DNA from: JAFDWR01 sp038216655
GTDB lineage: Bacteria > Armatimonadota > Fimbriimonadia > Fimbriimonadales > Fimbriimonadaceae
Reading direction: 5' to 3'
DNA length: 64,000 nucleotides
Assembly: GCA_038216655.1 (NCBI GenBank)
Contig: JBBQPZ010000007.1
Location: 62,001-126,000 of the forward strand
The translations under genes were made by a program, and so were the position numbers. Below are positions 1 through 9,014 of this stretch, piece after piece (position 1 is the stretch's first letter; every line of letters starts with the position of its first letter). The notes under the pieces were generated by a model. The model ran no database searches. It was given only the letters and a program-made list of their open reading frames with translations, and had not been told where the DNA came from.

Positions 1-768
1 GGCATGCTTGTAGGTCCGGTAAGTGTCATCGTTCGGGATCGTGGTCCGGAACGCCGGGAAGTCCTTCAGGGTCTGCGCGACGATGTACGCGAACATCGTG
101 AAGGCACTTGGCTGGAAGTCGCGACCGTGGGCCTTGACCCGGGCCCTGACGTGCTCGATTCCTTCCCAGTTCACCGCCACCATGATCGTGCCCGGCACCA
201 CAAGGGCGTTACCTCGAACCATGCGGCTATTGAGCACGCGCTGCTTCCCCGGGACCGCGGCTTCCGTGTACTTACCGTCGGTTGCCGGGGCGACCTTAGC
301 GCCACCCGCGAGGAAGGCATCGATGTCGCTCGGCATGATCTTCGAGCCCGCGGCGGGGATGGAAGCGAGGACGTCGTCAGAGATCCCCTTCTCCTTAGCG
401 TAGGCACGAGATCGGGGCGGGATGCCTTGAAGTCGCGCGGTGCCTCCCGACTCAGCGGCGACAGGAGCGGCCTCAGCCGTTTCGGTCGGCGCGGGGCCAT
501 GGGCTCCGCCGACTTCTTCGACACCGTCCGCGACATCCATCATGGCCACCGCGCCGCCGATCGGGAGGATCGTGTCGACCGGAGCCAGCCACTCGGTCAG
601 GACGCCTTCGTAGGGCGACTCGACATCCATGACCGCCTTATCGGTCTCCATTTGGTAGATCGGCTCGTCGCGACGAACTGTGTCTCCCGGCTGTTTGAGC
701 ACGGCGACGAGGCGGGCCTCCTGAAGGCCTTCACCAATTTGGGGAATTCGAACGGCAACGACGGGCAT
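1..768 (-). CDS. 2-oxo acid dehydrogenase E2 component (dihydrolipoamide acyltransferase), 3' end outside window
   Basis: Reading the minus strand from an ATG at 766-768 gives 256 codons open to the window edge. The N-terminus is a lipoyl domain with the acceptor lysine at residue 44 in the motif ETDKA, followed by a flexible Ala/Pro linker, an E3-binding domain (IPPRSRAYAKEKGI) and the beginning of the acyltransferase domain (FPAFRTTI near the edge). Family knowledge: E2 carries the acyl group on lipoate and passes it to CoA in pyruvate, oxoglutarate or branched-chain dehydrogenase complexes; the substrate cannot be told here because the catalytic HxxxD end is missing. No strong ribosome binding site is visible, only an AG-rich stretch. 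Confidence 0.92.
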   Translation of the reverse strand, partial: MPVVAVRIPQIGEGLQEARLVAVLKQPGDTVRRDEPIYQMETDKAVMDVESPYEGVLTEWLAPVDTILPIGGAVAMMDVADGVEEVGGAHGPAPTETAEAAPVAAESGGTARLQGIPPRSRAYAKEKGISDDVLASIPAAGSKIMPSDIDAFLAGGAKVAPATDGKYTEAAVPGKQRVLNSRMVRGNALVVPGTIMVAVNWEGIEHVRARVKAHGRDFQPSAFTMFAYIVAQTLKDFPAFRTTIPNDDTYRTYKHA

Positions 769-846
769 GTTTGGTTTTCTCTCTGGCTCCTTTGCGGCAG
801 TCTGGATAGTTTGACATATGCGCGCCCAAGCCACCCGTGTCCGTAT

Positions 847-880
847 TTCAGAGTTGCTGCAGAGAATCCGTAACTCTGAA
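847..880. promoter_or_regulatory. Perfect 9-bp inverted repeat at the AMMECR1 gene start
   Basis: TTCAGAGTT (847-855) and AACTCTGAA (872-880) are perfect reverse complements separated by 16 bp. The right arm ends on the first base of the ATG at 880. A TTGACA hexamer lies at 811-816 without a clear -10. It may be an operator, or an RNA hairpin if translation starts at 904. Confidence 0.4.
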
Positions 881-1464
881 TGGCGCCCATACGTCCCTGG
901 GCTATGTGGTTTGAGCGGTCCCTGGCCGTGACTCTGATGGCTTCGGCATGCTTGTCAGCCTTTTGCCAGCCTTCCGAGGCGACCCGACTGATCGAACTCG
1001 CACGATCTGCGGTCACCGCCGAGGTCACGCACACAATTTGGAAGTTGCCTCCCGCGGAGGGAATCGCCCAGCCCGTCTTCGTCACGATCGAGATCAATGG
1101 CGTCGTGCGCGGCTGCCGGGGCGATCTCGATCTGCGACGAACTTCGCTCAGCGAGGAAGTCGCCCTCGCCGCACGGGGTGCGGCGACTCACGATCCCCGC
1201 TACACTCCCTTGACGGCGAAGGACCTCAAGAATTTTCTCGTCACCGTGACTCTGGTCGATGCCGTTCGACCGATCGACTCCGTTGAGGGGTTGCGGCCCG
1301 CCGACGGGCTCGTTTTGACTTCAGGCAACCGAAAGGGGATTGTGCTCCCTTGGGAAGGAAAGGATCCAATGACTCGATTGAAATGGGCTTACAAGAAGGC
1401 AGGCGTCCCTGAAACCGCGAGCGTCAAGCTCGAACTGCTCGTCGCGCGGAGGTTCCGAGGTTGA
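880..1464 (+). CDS. AMMECR1 domain protein with probable N-terminal signal
   Basis: 194 residues. The core matches the AMMECR1 family: a VFVTIEINGVVRGCRGDL strand-turn with the family's RGC.G motif (around residues 68-88), then an AA..DPRYTPL segment and a late strand with LPWEG. Residues 9-30 are hydrophobic and end near a Cys/Gln, so the protein may be exported, which is unusual for this mostly cytosolic family. Function of the family is unresolved. Start could be ATG 880 or ATG 904; neither has a clear Shine-Dalgarno. Its TGA overlaps the ATG of the macroglobulin gene, suggesting translational coupling. Confidence 0.8.
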   Translation: MAPIRPWAMWFERSLAVTLMASACLSAFCQPSEATRLIELARSAVTAEVTHTIWKLPPAEGIAQPVFVTIEINGVVRGCRGDLDLRRTSLSEEVALAARGAATHDPRYTPLTAKDLKNFLVTVTLVDAVRPIDSVEGLRPADGLVLTSGNRKGIVLPWEGKDPMTRLKWAYKKAGVPETASVKLELLVARRFRG

Positions 1465-4400
1465 TGCTTCTCGCCGCCTTGCTCATCGCCTCGGGCTCCA
1501 GACAGGTCAAGACCCCCATCCTGAAGCAGGAAGTGAACATCTGGGTGTCTAAGGACATCGCGCCCAGCGACAAGATTCGGCTCAATATCAACTGCAAGAA
1601 TGCCCCCGGCGTACACGTCTCGGCGATGCCGATCGATGGCGAGAAGTGGCTCCGCGAGAGTTACCTCCAAAAGCGCCGACCCGTCACTACCGGCAAAGTC
1701 CTGAAAGTCTGGGACGTGGTGGTGGCGTCCCCCGGACAGAAGTCAAACCCGAATCTGGCTGACACCTACTACGCCCGCCAGATCAACCTCCCCCCGATGC
1801 GCCCCGGCGTGTACCTGCTGAACGTGCAGGGCGGCCGGGCAAGTGCCTGGGCCGTCGTAAACGTGACCAACTTGGCGGTAGTCGTGAAGCGATCTCCCCG
1901 CCACGCGCTGGTGTGGGTCACCGACTTCAAGTCCGGTCGCGTCGTGCCCGACGCTCAGATTCTATTTGCCGATAAGAAAGGCAACCCGATTACGCGGGTC
2001 TTGACCAAGTCTGATGGAGCCGTGACGGTTGCCCTCCGACCGGGTGAAGAAGCAATTGTCGTGCGCCACGGCGCGGACATGGCGGGCGTTCCCACCGGTG
2101 CTCCCGATCCGGACGGCAAGCTGAAGGCTCACTTCCAGACGGACCGCCCGATGTACCGTCCCGGCCAGACTCTCGACTTCAAGGCGACTTTGCGCCGAAC
2201 TCTGGGCCAGGGCTATTCGGTCGTCGGCAACAAGCCGTGCACCGTCCAAATGCGCGACCCAAAGGACAACCCGATCGACGAGATTCACTTGATCTCGAGT
2301 GCACTCGGCACGGTCGCTGGCAAGTTCGAGATCCCCTCCGAGGGGATGACCGGCCCGTATTCGCTGATCCTCACTCAAGGCAACGACACCGCCTACCAGA
2401 CGGTAACCGTCGCCGAATACCGGAAACCCGAGTACAAGGTCGAGGTCCACCCGATCCAGCGGCGCTATCTCTCGGGAGAACAGCTGCAGTTCGAAGTCGC
2501 TGCTACCTACTACTTCGGCGCGCCGGTGCCTCAGGCGGAGATCAAGTACCAGGTCCGCCGAAGCCCGATGAGCTTCTATGGCGGTAGCGACGAAGATCGG
2601 TGGTTCTACTCGGGTGACGGAAATCTGTACGCCCGAGACACCTACAACGCTGACCCGTTCATGGCCGAGGACACTGCCTATACCGATGCGAACGGTAAGG
2701 CGATCATCACGATCAAGTCTGACCCCAAAGCTGGGGACAGCAGCTACAACTTCTCCGCGACGGTGACGGACTCCTCGCGTCGGCAGGTCGATGGCGGGGG
2801 TTCGGTACCCGTCTACGCGGCTGCGGTCCGACTCGGTCTCACCACAAAGCTCGTCTACGCCTCTCTCGGGAGCCTGATCCCGGTCGACGTGCGGCTGGTC
2901 GATCTCGACGGCCATCCGGTCTCCGGGACGGTCGTGCTCGAAGTTCACCGCCAGGTCTACGACGAGAAGAAGCAGGAATTTAAGGATCACATCGACGCGT
3001 CGACGACCGTCAAAGTCCCCGCCAGCGGCAAGTACACGATGAACCTGCCCGCGAAAGAAGAGGGCGACGTGACGATCGAAGCACGCGCGGGCGACGGCAC
3101 GGGCCGCACGGCGAAGGCAGCCCTCGGGCTCTACATCTCGGGCAACTTCGAGAAGCCGGTCAAGGAGAAAGAGCAGCCCAAAGTAGGCATCTTGCTCGAC
3201 CGGCGCGTCTACGAAGCGGGATCCCAGGCAAAGGCCCTGATCACCACCAACAACCCGAAACGTCCCTTGCTGCTCACCCTCGAGGGTGGCGATGTCTGGA
3301 ACTACAAGGTCATCACCGACTCGGCGCGGAGCCAAACCTGGACGATCCCGACGAGCACTCGGCTCTCCCCGAACGCTTTCGTGAACGTGGTGCAATGGGT
3401 CAAGGGACAAGCGATTGCGGCCAACTCAGTTCTCCCAGTGCCCGACCGCTCGAAGATCCTGAAGGTAACGGCGACGCCGGATAAGAGCATTTACCGCCCC
3501 GGCGACCTCGCGACCTACGACATCAAGACCACCGACGGGACGAACAAGCCAATCCCGGCTGAAGTCGTGCTCTCGGTCGTGGACGAAGCGATCTACGCTC
3601 TGAGCCCGGACAACACGGCCGACCTGTACTCGATGTACTGGGGAGCGCGGGCGAATCAGGTGACCATGCACATGTCGGCTCCCGAAGAGCTGAGCGGCGG
3701 CGCCTACCAACGATCCGAATCGGTCGCGCCTCTGCGGCAGCGATTCGAGGACACCGCCTACTGGAACCCGCTCGTCACCACGGGAGCGGATGGAACTGCG
3801 CGAGTTCAGTTCGAGATGCCGGGCAACCTTACGACCTGGCGGGCGACCGCCCGCGGCGTGACCGCGGATACCGCGGTGGGCATGGGCCTGGCCTCGGTCA
3901 TCGCGACCCGACCCGTCACCCTTCGCCTCGCGACGCCTCGCCAGATGGTGCAGGGCGACAAGGTCACGATTATCGGAACCATCGACAACCGCTCGGACGC
4001 CGGTCATTCCTTCCAGGCGAGCCTCGTCGCCGAAGGCGTCAACCTTCAGAGCGATGCCGTGCAGCGCGTCAACCTCGAAGCAAAGACCCAGGGCAAGGTC
4101 CAGTGGGTCATCGACGCGAAGGATATGCCGGCGACCGGGCTGGCCAAACTCACCGCTCGCCTGGACGCCGGAACCCACAACGCCGACGACACGGACGCGC
4201 TGCAGGTGACGGTCCCCGTCGTGCCGAACGGCCTCGCCGAAAGGCAGATCGTCGGCGGAGTGGTACCCAAGACGGCAACGTTGGACCTGGACATGCCGAC
4301 GGATCGGATCGAGCCCGCGAGCGTAGTCAATCTGACGGTTCGAGCAGGATTCGCCCCGGCGATGGCGGCGGACGCGGACGTCGTGCTTCGCAATCCACGC

Positions 4401-5711
4401 TACGGCAGCGTTGGCGCGGCGAATCAGCTTGAGGCCGCCGCCGCGACCGGGCTGGGGAGCACGGCGAAACAGGTCAAAGAATCCCTCGCGATGCTCTCGC
4501 GCACCGAGAACAACGGCGGCTGGGGCTGGTGGGAGCGCTCGCCCGTCGACAACGTCGTCACGGCGCAAGTGGTGAGCGCCCTCGGCGACTCCTACCGCTC
4601 GGGCGTGCGGGTATTCGACAACCTGATGAAGGCAGCGCGGCAGTCCGCGATCGCGCGATTCAACTCGACCAACCTCTGGGAGCACCGAGCGTTGCTCGCC
4701 ACCGCCGCGGTGTTGGCGGGCGAGAAGAAAGGCGGTGAGATGGTGGCGGAAGTCGTTCAACGCGGCCAGAGCCTCTCGCCGTATGCGCGGCTTCGCTTGG
4801 CAGAGGCGTTGATCACGCTAGGGGATCTCAAGGGTGCCAAGCCGCTGCTCGACGACGCGATGAAGGACGCCAGCCCCGGCCCGGCGCAGACGTTCCTCCC
4901 GGCCGGAAACGGGATCGGCTGGAGTGCCAGCGAGATCGAAACGACCGCGGAGGCGCTCACCGTCATGACCAAGCTTGGGCAAGATTCGGACGTGCAGGTT
5001 AAGCTCGCCGCATGGCTCACCGCCCCCGAGCAGGGTTATCGAGCCCTTGACGAGGACGCCGCGGTGGCGCGGGCTTTGTCGGCCTACCTCAAGAACCACC
5101 CACAGCCGGGAACGCTCGGCACGATCCGGGTTTCGGTGAACGGAACGGGGGTCGAGACCAAGCCGAGCAAGTTCGCTCAGGCGGTGACCGCTTCGATTCC
5201 CCGCGACCTGCTCAAGACGGGTAAGAACGTCGTCACGATTACCCGCGAAGGCGAGGGCGAAGCGAGCTACGCGCTGGAGTCGCGCGTCTTCCGACCTGCG
5301 CCAACGGAGAGCGTCGAGGGCGTGCGCGTGCTTCGCCGATTCGAGGTGAAGAATCCAGCCGGGACGTGGATCGAGCTCAACCGCGACGTCAAACCGGGCG
5401 AGCCGGTGCGCTGCACGATCGTCGCTTGGGGTGACGATATCCGCGACGCGGTGCGGCTGTCCGAGCCACTGCCCGCCGGGTTCGAGTACATCGAAGGCGA
5501 GGGCTCGTCGTACGGCTATCAGGAAATCCGCGACGGCGCGGTCATTCACTTCCTGACCAACGAGGGTTCGCCGCAGACGTTCCGCTACTTCATTCGCGCC
5601 GAAGCGGAGGGGACCCTCACCGCTCTGCCCGCAACCGCCGAGTATCTGCGGCGCCCCCAGATGCGCGGCCGCTCCAACCCGCTGCCGATCAAGGTCGTGG
5701 AGACGAAGTGA
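1464..5711 (+). CDS. Alpha-2-macroglobulin-like protein lacking the thioester motif
   Basis: About 1,415 residues with a short N-terminal hydrophobic segment (MLLAALLIASGS). Repeated MG-type beta domains are followed by an A2M core segment (YWNPLVTTGADGTARVQF) and an alpha/alpha-toroid near residue 1016 (GGWGWWERSPVDNVV). Family members trap proteases in the periplasm, typically through a Cys-x-Glu-Gln thioester. Here the equivalent place before the toroid (about residue 977) reads NPRYGSVGAANQLEAA, with no Cys or Glu-Gln, so covalent trapping is unlikely. The start ATG overlaps the upstream TGA (TGATG; a TTG three bases earlier is also in frame) and the end overlaps the next gene by 4 bp, so the three genes look co-translated. 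Confidence 0.88.
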   Translation: MLLAALLIASGSRQVKTPILKQEVNIWVSKDIAPSDKIRLNINCKNAPGVHVSAMPIDGEKWLRESYLQKRRPVTTGKVLKVWDVVVASPGQKSNPNLADTYYARQINLPPMRPGVYLLNVQGGRASAWAVVNVTNLAVVVKRSPRHALVWVTDFKSGRVVPDAQILFADKKGNPITRVLTKSDGAVTVALRPGEEAIVVRHGADMAGVPTGAPDPDGKLKAHFQTDRPMYRPGQTLDFKATLRRTLGQGYSVVGNKPCTVQMRDPKDNPIDEIHLISSALGTVAGKFEIPSEGMTGPYSLILTQGNDTAYQTVTVAEYRKPEYKVEVHPIQRRYLSGEQLQFEVAATYYFGAPVPQAEIKYQVRRSPMSFYGGSDEDRWFYSGDGNLYARDTYNADPFMAEDTAYTDANGKAIITIKSDPKAGDSSYNFSATVTDSSRRQVDGGGSVPVYAAAVRLGLTTKLVYASLGSLIPVDVRLVDLDGHPVSGTVVLEVHRQVYDEKKQEFKDHIDASTTVKVPASGKYTMNLPAKEEGDVTIEARAGDGTGRTAKAALGLYISGNFEKPVKEKEQPKVGILLDRRVYEAGSQAKALITTNNPKRPLLLTLEGGDVWNYKVITDSARSQTWTIPTSTRLSPNAFVNVVQWVKGQAIAANSVLPVPDRSKILKVTATPDKSIYRPGDLATYDIKTTDGTNKPIPAEVVLSVVDEAIYALSPDNTADLYSMYWGARANQVTMHMSAPEELSGGAYQRSESVAPLRQRFEDTAYWNPLVTTGADGTARVQFEMPGNLTTWRATARGVTADTAVGMGLASVIATRPVTLRLATPRQMVQGDKVTIIGTIDNRSDAGHSFQASLVAEGVNLQSDAVQRVNLEAKTQGKVQWVIDAKDMPATGLAKLTARLDAGTHNADDTDALQVTVPVVPNGLAERQIVGGVVPKTATLDLDMPTDRIEPASVVNLTVRAGFAPAMAADADVVLRNPRYGSVGAANQLEAAAATGLGSTAKQVKESLAMLSRTENNGGWGWWERSPVDNVVTAQVVSALGDSYRSGVRVFDNLMKAARQSAIARFNSTNLWEHRALLATAAVLAGEKKGGEMVAEVVQRGQSLSPYARLRLAEALITLGDLKGAKPLLDDAMKDASPGPAQTFLPAGNGIGWSASEIETTAEALTVMTKLGQDSDVQVKLAAWLTAPEQGYRALDEDAAVARALSAYLKNHPQPGTLGTIRVSVNGTGVETKPSKFAQAVTASIPRDLLKTGKNVVTITREGEGEASYALESRVFRPAPTESVEGVRVLRRFEVKNPAGTWIELNRDVKPGEPVRCTIVAWGDDIRDAVRLSEPLPAGFEYIEGEGSSYGYQEIRDGAVIHFLTNEGSPQTFRYFIRAEAEGTLTALPATAEYLRRPQMRGRSNPLPIKVVETK

Positions 5712-6673
5712 TCAACGCGGCCCTACTTGCCTTGCAGGTAAGGACCGCGCCGACGGTTGGGGACTCCTTCGCCTCTTTCGAGGCGCGGACCCTGGACGCC
5801 GCGCCGTTCGCATGGCATCCCGGGCGGACGGCGGTGCTCTCGTTCTGCGCCTTCTGGTGCGACACCTGGAAGGATCAGCTGCCGCGGGTGGCCGAGTCGC
5901 AGCGCGCGACGAAGGGTTTGCCGGTGGACTACTTCACGATCAGCGTCGACGGACGCTGGACCGATCGTTCCCGCGATGTGGGCGTCGGAACGATGCTGGG
6001 CGACCAGGGCGGGGAGTGGTCGCACCGTATCGGGATCGACCGCGTTCCGTACACGCTGGTCGTAGATCCGGCGGGCCGGATCGTGTGGTCGAGCTACGGG
6101 ACGGTGAGATCGGCGGCCTTGACTCAGGCGGTGCGGTCGGCTTTGAACCCTTCGGGTTCGGGCGGGACGGTGTATCTCACCTTCGACGACTTCCCTTCTC
6201 CTCGCTTGTCTAACGAGTTGCTCGATGCTCTGCGTGCAGATGGCGTACCCGCGACGTTTTTTTGTATCGGGTCACGCGCTTCGACGATGCCCGACGTGGT
6301 TCGACGGGCTGCGCGTGAGGGGCATGCCTTGGATGTGCATTCCTGGTCGCACGAGGCGATCAATCCCGAAGTCGGACGATGTGTGGCTCTGCTGAAATCA
6401 CTTGGCGGTTCGCCGGATCTGTATCGGGCTCCCGGGTCGGAAAAGGTTGTCGATTTGGCGGGTCGGGCGCTCGGTCTTTCGGTTGTCGATCCCTACGATT
6501 TCTCGCGCCCGGGTCGCGCGGAGCTGCTGCGTCGGGTCCTTTCGCAGGTCCGCGCGGGATCGGTGATCCAGCTCCACGCGGGGGTGTCGGACACCCTCGC
6601 CGCTCTGCCGGAGATCGTGGCAAACCTGCGGAAGCGCGGGTTCACGTTCGGGCAACTTTCGGCGAACAAGTAG
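5708..6673 (+). CDS. Redoxin-like domain fused to polysaccharide deacetylase (NodB) domain
   Basis: 321 residues, GTG start overlapping the previous stop (GTGA). Residues about 15-145 look like a TlpA/AhpC-type redoxin: GDSFASFEARTLD, then SFCAFWCDTWK, and a VPYTLVVDPAGRIVW strand with the cis-Pro. Cys47 and Cys51 are present, but the second Cys of WCxxC is Trp54, so classical disulfide exchange is doubtful. Residues about 153-315 are a NodB carbohydrate esterase: TFDD (Asp160/Asp161), HSWSH (His211, His215), YRAPG (Arg240) and QLHAG (His290), so the metal triad and general residues look intact. Likely acts on envelope glycans. I do not know this domain combination as a named family. Confidence 0.82.
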   Translation: MINAALLALQVRTAPTVGDSFASFEARTLDAAPFAWHPGRTAVLSFCAFWCDTWKDQLPRVAESQRATKGLPVDYFTISVDGRWTDRSRDVGVGTMLGDQGGEWSHRIGIDRVPYTLVVDPAGRIVWSSYGTVRSAALTQAVRSALNPSGSGGTVYLTFDDFPSPRLSNELLDALRADGVPATFFCIGSRASTMPDVVRRAAREGHALDVHSWSHEAINPEVGRCVALLKSLGGSPDLYRAPGSEKVVDLAGRALGLSVVDPYDFSRPGRAELLRRVLSQVRAGSVIQLHAGVSDTLAALPEIVANLRKRGFTFGQLSANK

Positions 6674-6716
6674 CCCCCCTTCCCTTTGCGGCGACGATTG
6701 TGCGCTGGAAGAGGGT
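6674..6716 (-). repeat. Dispersed palindromic repeat, inverted copy (R1)
   Basis: Reverse-orientation copy of the family best seen at 6861-6925. On the minus strand it reads CCTCTTCCAGCGCACAATC then GTCGCCGCAAAGGGAAGGGG. It directly follows the stop of the redoxin-NodB gene and faces copy R2, so R1 and R2 bracket about 140 bp that contain no gene I can support. Confidence 0.6.
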
Positions 6717-6860
6717 CTCAGATCGAGCCACAAAGCTGGCTCCGATGTCGGAGCGCGACCGCCTCGATCGGCTTTCCTCCCCCTGAAGCTTCTCGGAAGT
6801 TGTAAATGGGTTGGCCGACTGAAGTCGGCGCTCCGGCGGTTGGAAGGCAATTCCAAGTTC

Positions 6861-6925
6861 GGGAATCTCCATCCCCCGGCCCCTTCCTCTTCCCGCGCAC
6901 AATCATCGCGGCAAAAGGAAGGGGA
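6861..6925 (+). repeat. Dispersed palindromic repeat (R2)
   Basis: Family layout: GGAACCTCCATCCCCyGG, then CCCCTTCCTCTTCCCGCG, loop CACAATCAT, then CGCGGCAAAAGGAAGGGG. The arms CCCCTTCCT/AGGAAGGGG and CGCG/CGCG fold into an imperfect hairpin. It lies just beyond the stop of pruA and may act as a terminator for that convergent gene. Confidence 0.7.
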
Positions 6926-6932
6926 GTATCGA

Positions 6933-8564
6933 CTACGATTCCTGAAGGAACGGATAGCGGTAGTCGACCGGTGGGTTGAAGGTCTCCTTGATCGTCCGCG
7001 CGCTGAGCCAGCGGTAGAGGTTGATCGCGGAGCCCGCTTTGTCATTGGTGCCACTCGCACGGGCCCCGCCGAAGGGTTGCTGGCCGACGACCGCGCCGGT
7101 GGGCTTGTCGTTGATGTAGAAGTTCCCCGCCGCGTTGCGGAGGCGGTTCGTGGCTAGCTCGATCGCGGCGCGATCTTGGGAGAGCACCGCACCAGTTAAG
7201 GCGTAGGGCGAAGTCGAGTCGACCAAAGCGAGCACGCCTTCGAAGTCGTCGGCGTCGTACACATACATCGTCAACACCGGGCCGAAGAGTTCTTCACACA
7301 TCGTGGTGTACTTCGGATCGGTGGTCTCGATCACCGTCGGCTCGATGAAATAGCCCTTCGACTTATCGTAGCCGCCGCCGACCAGGATCTTCGCCGCCGA
7401 GTCCTTCTTGGCTTGGTCGAGGTACTTGGCAAGGCTGTCGAAGCTCTTCTCGTCGATCACCGCGTTCACGAAGTTCGAGAAGTCCTCGACCGTGCCCATA
7501 CGGAACGACTTGATCCCGTCGACGAGCTTGGTTCGAACCTCGTCGGCCATGTTGCTCGGGATGTAGCATCTCGAAGCCGCGGAGCACTTCTGGCCCTGAT
7601 ACTCGAACGAACCTCGGAGCAAAGCGGTCACCACCGCGTCCACGTCGGCGCTCTTATGGGCGAGGACGAAATCCTTGCCTCCGGTCTCGCCGACCATGCG
7701 CGGATAGGTGCGGTACTTGGACATGTTCTCGCCGACCGTTTTCCACATCCGATTGAACACGCCGGTCGAGCCGGTGAAGTGAACGCCCGCGAAGTCGCGG
7801 TGGTTGAAGCAAGCGTCCCCCACGGTCGGACCATCGGCATAAACGAGGTTGATCACGCCGCCGGGGAGTCCGGCTTCGATCAGGATTCGCATCACCATCT
7901 GCGCGCTGTACACCTGAGTGTGGGCGCACTTCCAGATCACGACGTTGCCGCACATCGCGGCGCTGGTCGGAAGGTTGCCGCCGATCGCGGTGAAGTTGAA
8001 CGGCGTAACGGCAAGCACGAACCCTTCGAGCGGGCGGTACTCGAGGCGGTTGTGCATCCCCGGGCTGCTGATCGGCTGCTGTCGGTAAATCTCGCTCAGA
8101 AAGTGAACGTTGAACCGGAGGAAGTCGATGAACTCGCAAGCGGCGTCGATTTCAGCCTGATACACGTTCTTGCTCTGGCCGAGCATCGTGGTGCCGTTGA
8201 TGTACGGGCGGTACTTGGTAGCGATCAGGTCGGCGGCCTTCAGGAAGATCGCGGCGCGGGTTTCCCAAGTCATCGCGGCCCAAGCATCCTTAGCGGCAAG
8301 CGCCGCGTCGATCGCGGCTTCCACGTGCGACTTGTCTCCGAGGTGGTAGGTGCCCAAGGTGTGGCCGATCTCGTGCGGCGGGTGCATCGTCTTGAGCTTG
8401 CCGGTACGCACTTCCTTGCCACCGATGAACATCGGTACGTCGATCGTCTGGCCCTTGAGTTCTGCGAGGGTTGCCTTCAGTCGGGCCCGCTCGGGCGACC
8501 CAGGTGCGTAGTTGAGCACCGGCTCGTTGGTCGGGAGAGGGTAAGAGAAAGTGCCGAGACTCAT
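6933..8564 (-). CDS. pruA: L-glutamate gamma-semialdehyde (1-pyrroline-5-carboxylate) dehydrogenase
   Basis: 543 residues, the usual length of the stand-alone enzyme that oxidises glutamate semialdehyde to glutamate with NAD in proline catabolism. Visible ALDH features: PFNFTAIGGN (residues about 188-197), VHFTGSTGVF cofactor loop (about 261-270), general base Glu293 in VGETGGKD, catalytic Cys327 in GQKCSAASR, EELFGPVL and a C-terminal QPFGGARASGTNDK. No proline dehydrogenase gene is adjacent. It is convergent with the redoxin-NodB gene across the R1/R2 repeats. A hydrophilic N-terminal extension typical of this subfamily is present. Confidence 0.95.
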   Translation of the reverse strand: MSLGTFSYPLPTNEPVLNYAPGSPERARLKATLAELKGQTIDVPMFIGGKEVRTGKLKTMHPPHEIGHTLGTYHLGDKSHVEAAIDAALAAKDAWAAMTWETRAAIFLKAADLIATKYRPYINGTTMLGQSKNVYQAEIDAACEFIDFLRFNVHFLSEIYRQQPISSPGMHNRLEYRPLEGFVLAVTPFNFTAIGGNLPTSAAMCGNVVIWKCAHTQVYSAQMVMRILIEAGLPGGVINLVYADGPTVGDACFNHRDFAGVHFTGSTGVFNRMWKTVGENMSKYRTYPRMVGETGGKDFVLAHKSADVDAVVTALLRGSFEYQGQKCSAASRCYIPSNMADEVRTKLVDGIKSFRMGTVEDFSNFVNAVIDEKSFDSLAKYLDQAKKDSAAKILVGGGYDKSKGYFIEPTVIETTDPKYTTMCEELFGPVLTMYVYDADDFEGVLALVDSTSPYALTGAVLSQDRAAIELATNRLRNAAGNFYINDKPTGAVVGQQPFGGARASGTNDKAGSAINLYRWLSARTIKETFNPPVDYRYPFLQES

Positions 8565-9014
8565 GTCCGGAGTTTACCGGCGAGCAATCGCTTCTCGGGC
8601 TTGGACGTAGGGCTTGGCATGTTCGGTTTCGCCCTCCGACTCACGATTCTATTGTGAGTGTTGACTCTAACTCACGAACTCACTGCTCACTTTGCCCCAC
8701 GGTAGAATATTTTAGTACTTTTTCCTGTCTTCCATGGAAGTTGCACCCTGTCTTGCTCTTAGGGCTCGGGATACGGATTCGTCAACTACCATTCGTTCTC
8801 GGAGGTTCGCGCACCACGATCCCGGGGCGTCCCCTAGCCCTCTCCCTCCCCCACGCAATGAGCGTGCTTGCACTCAAATCTCGTCAACTTTGCCCAACTT
8901 GTGCAACTTCAGATTCCGGAACCTCCATCCCCTGGCCCCTTCCTCCTCCCGCGCACAATCATCGCGGCAAGAGAAAGGGGGAAATCGGATAGCATCCACC
9001 CGAGGACATCATCC
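8565..9014. other. 450-bp divergent intergenic region
   Basis: Separates pruA (minus) from the esterase (plus). It holds an ACTCAC/GTGAGT inverted repeat with 9-bp spacer at 8639-8659 followed by further CTCAC words, a TAGAAT hexamer at 8703-8708, a pyrimidine-rich block around 8835-8855, and repeat R3. Reading frames through it are unconvincing as protein. Confidence 0.5.
8917..8981 (+). repeat. Dispersed palindromic repeat (R3)
   Basis: Near-identical in layout to R2: TTCCGGAACCTCCATCCCC, CCCCTTCCTCCTCCCGCG, CACAATCAT, then CGCGGCAAGAGAAAGGGG. Ends 34 bp before the esterase ATG. Confidence 0.75.

Noticed and set aside
597..1097. 166-residue minus-strand frame upstream of the E2 gene
   Set aside because: It overlaps both the E2 start region and the AMMECR1 gene in wrong frames, while the E2 frame shows lipoyl and E3-binding motifs.
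7413..8657. 414-residue open frame on the plus strand
   Set aside because: Antisense shadow of pruA; composition dominated by His, Arg, Gly and Val.
8661..8708. Sigma-70 promoter TTGACT ... TAGAAT before the esterase
   Set aside because: The hexamers are 36 bp apart, far from the 16-18 bp needed.
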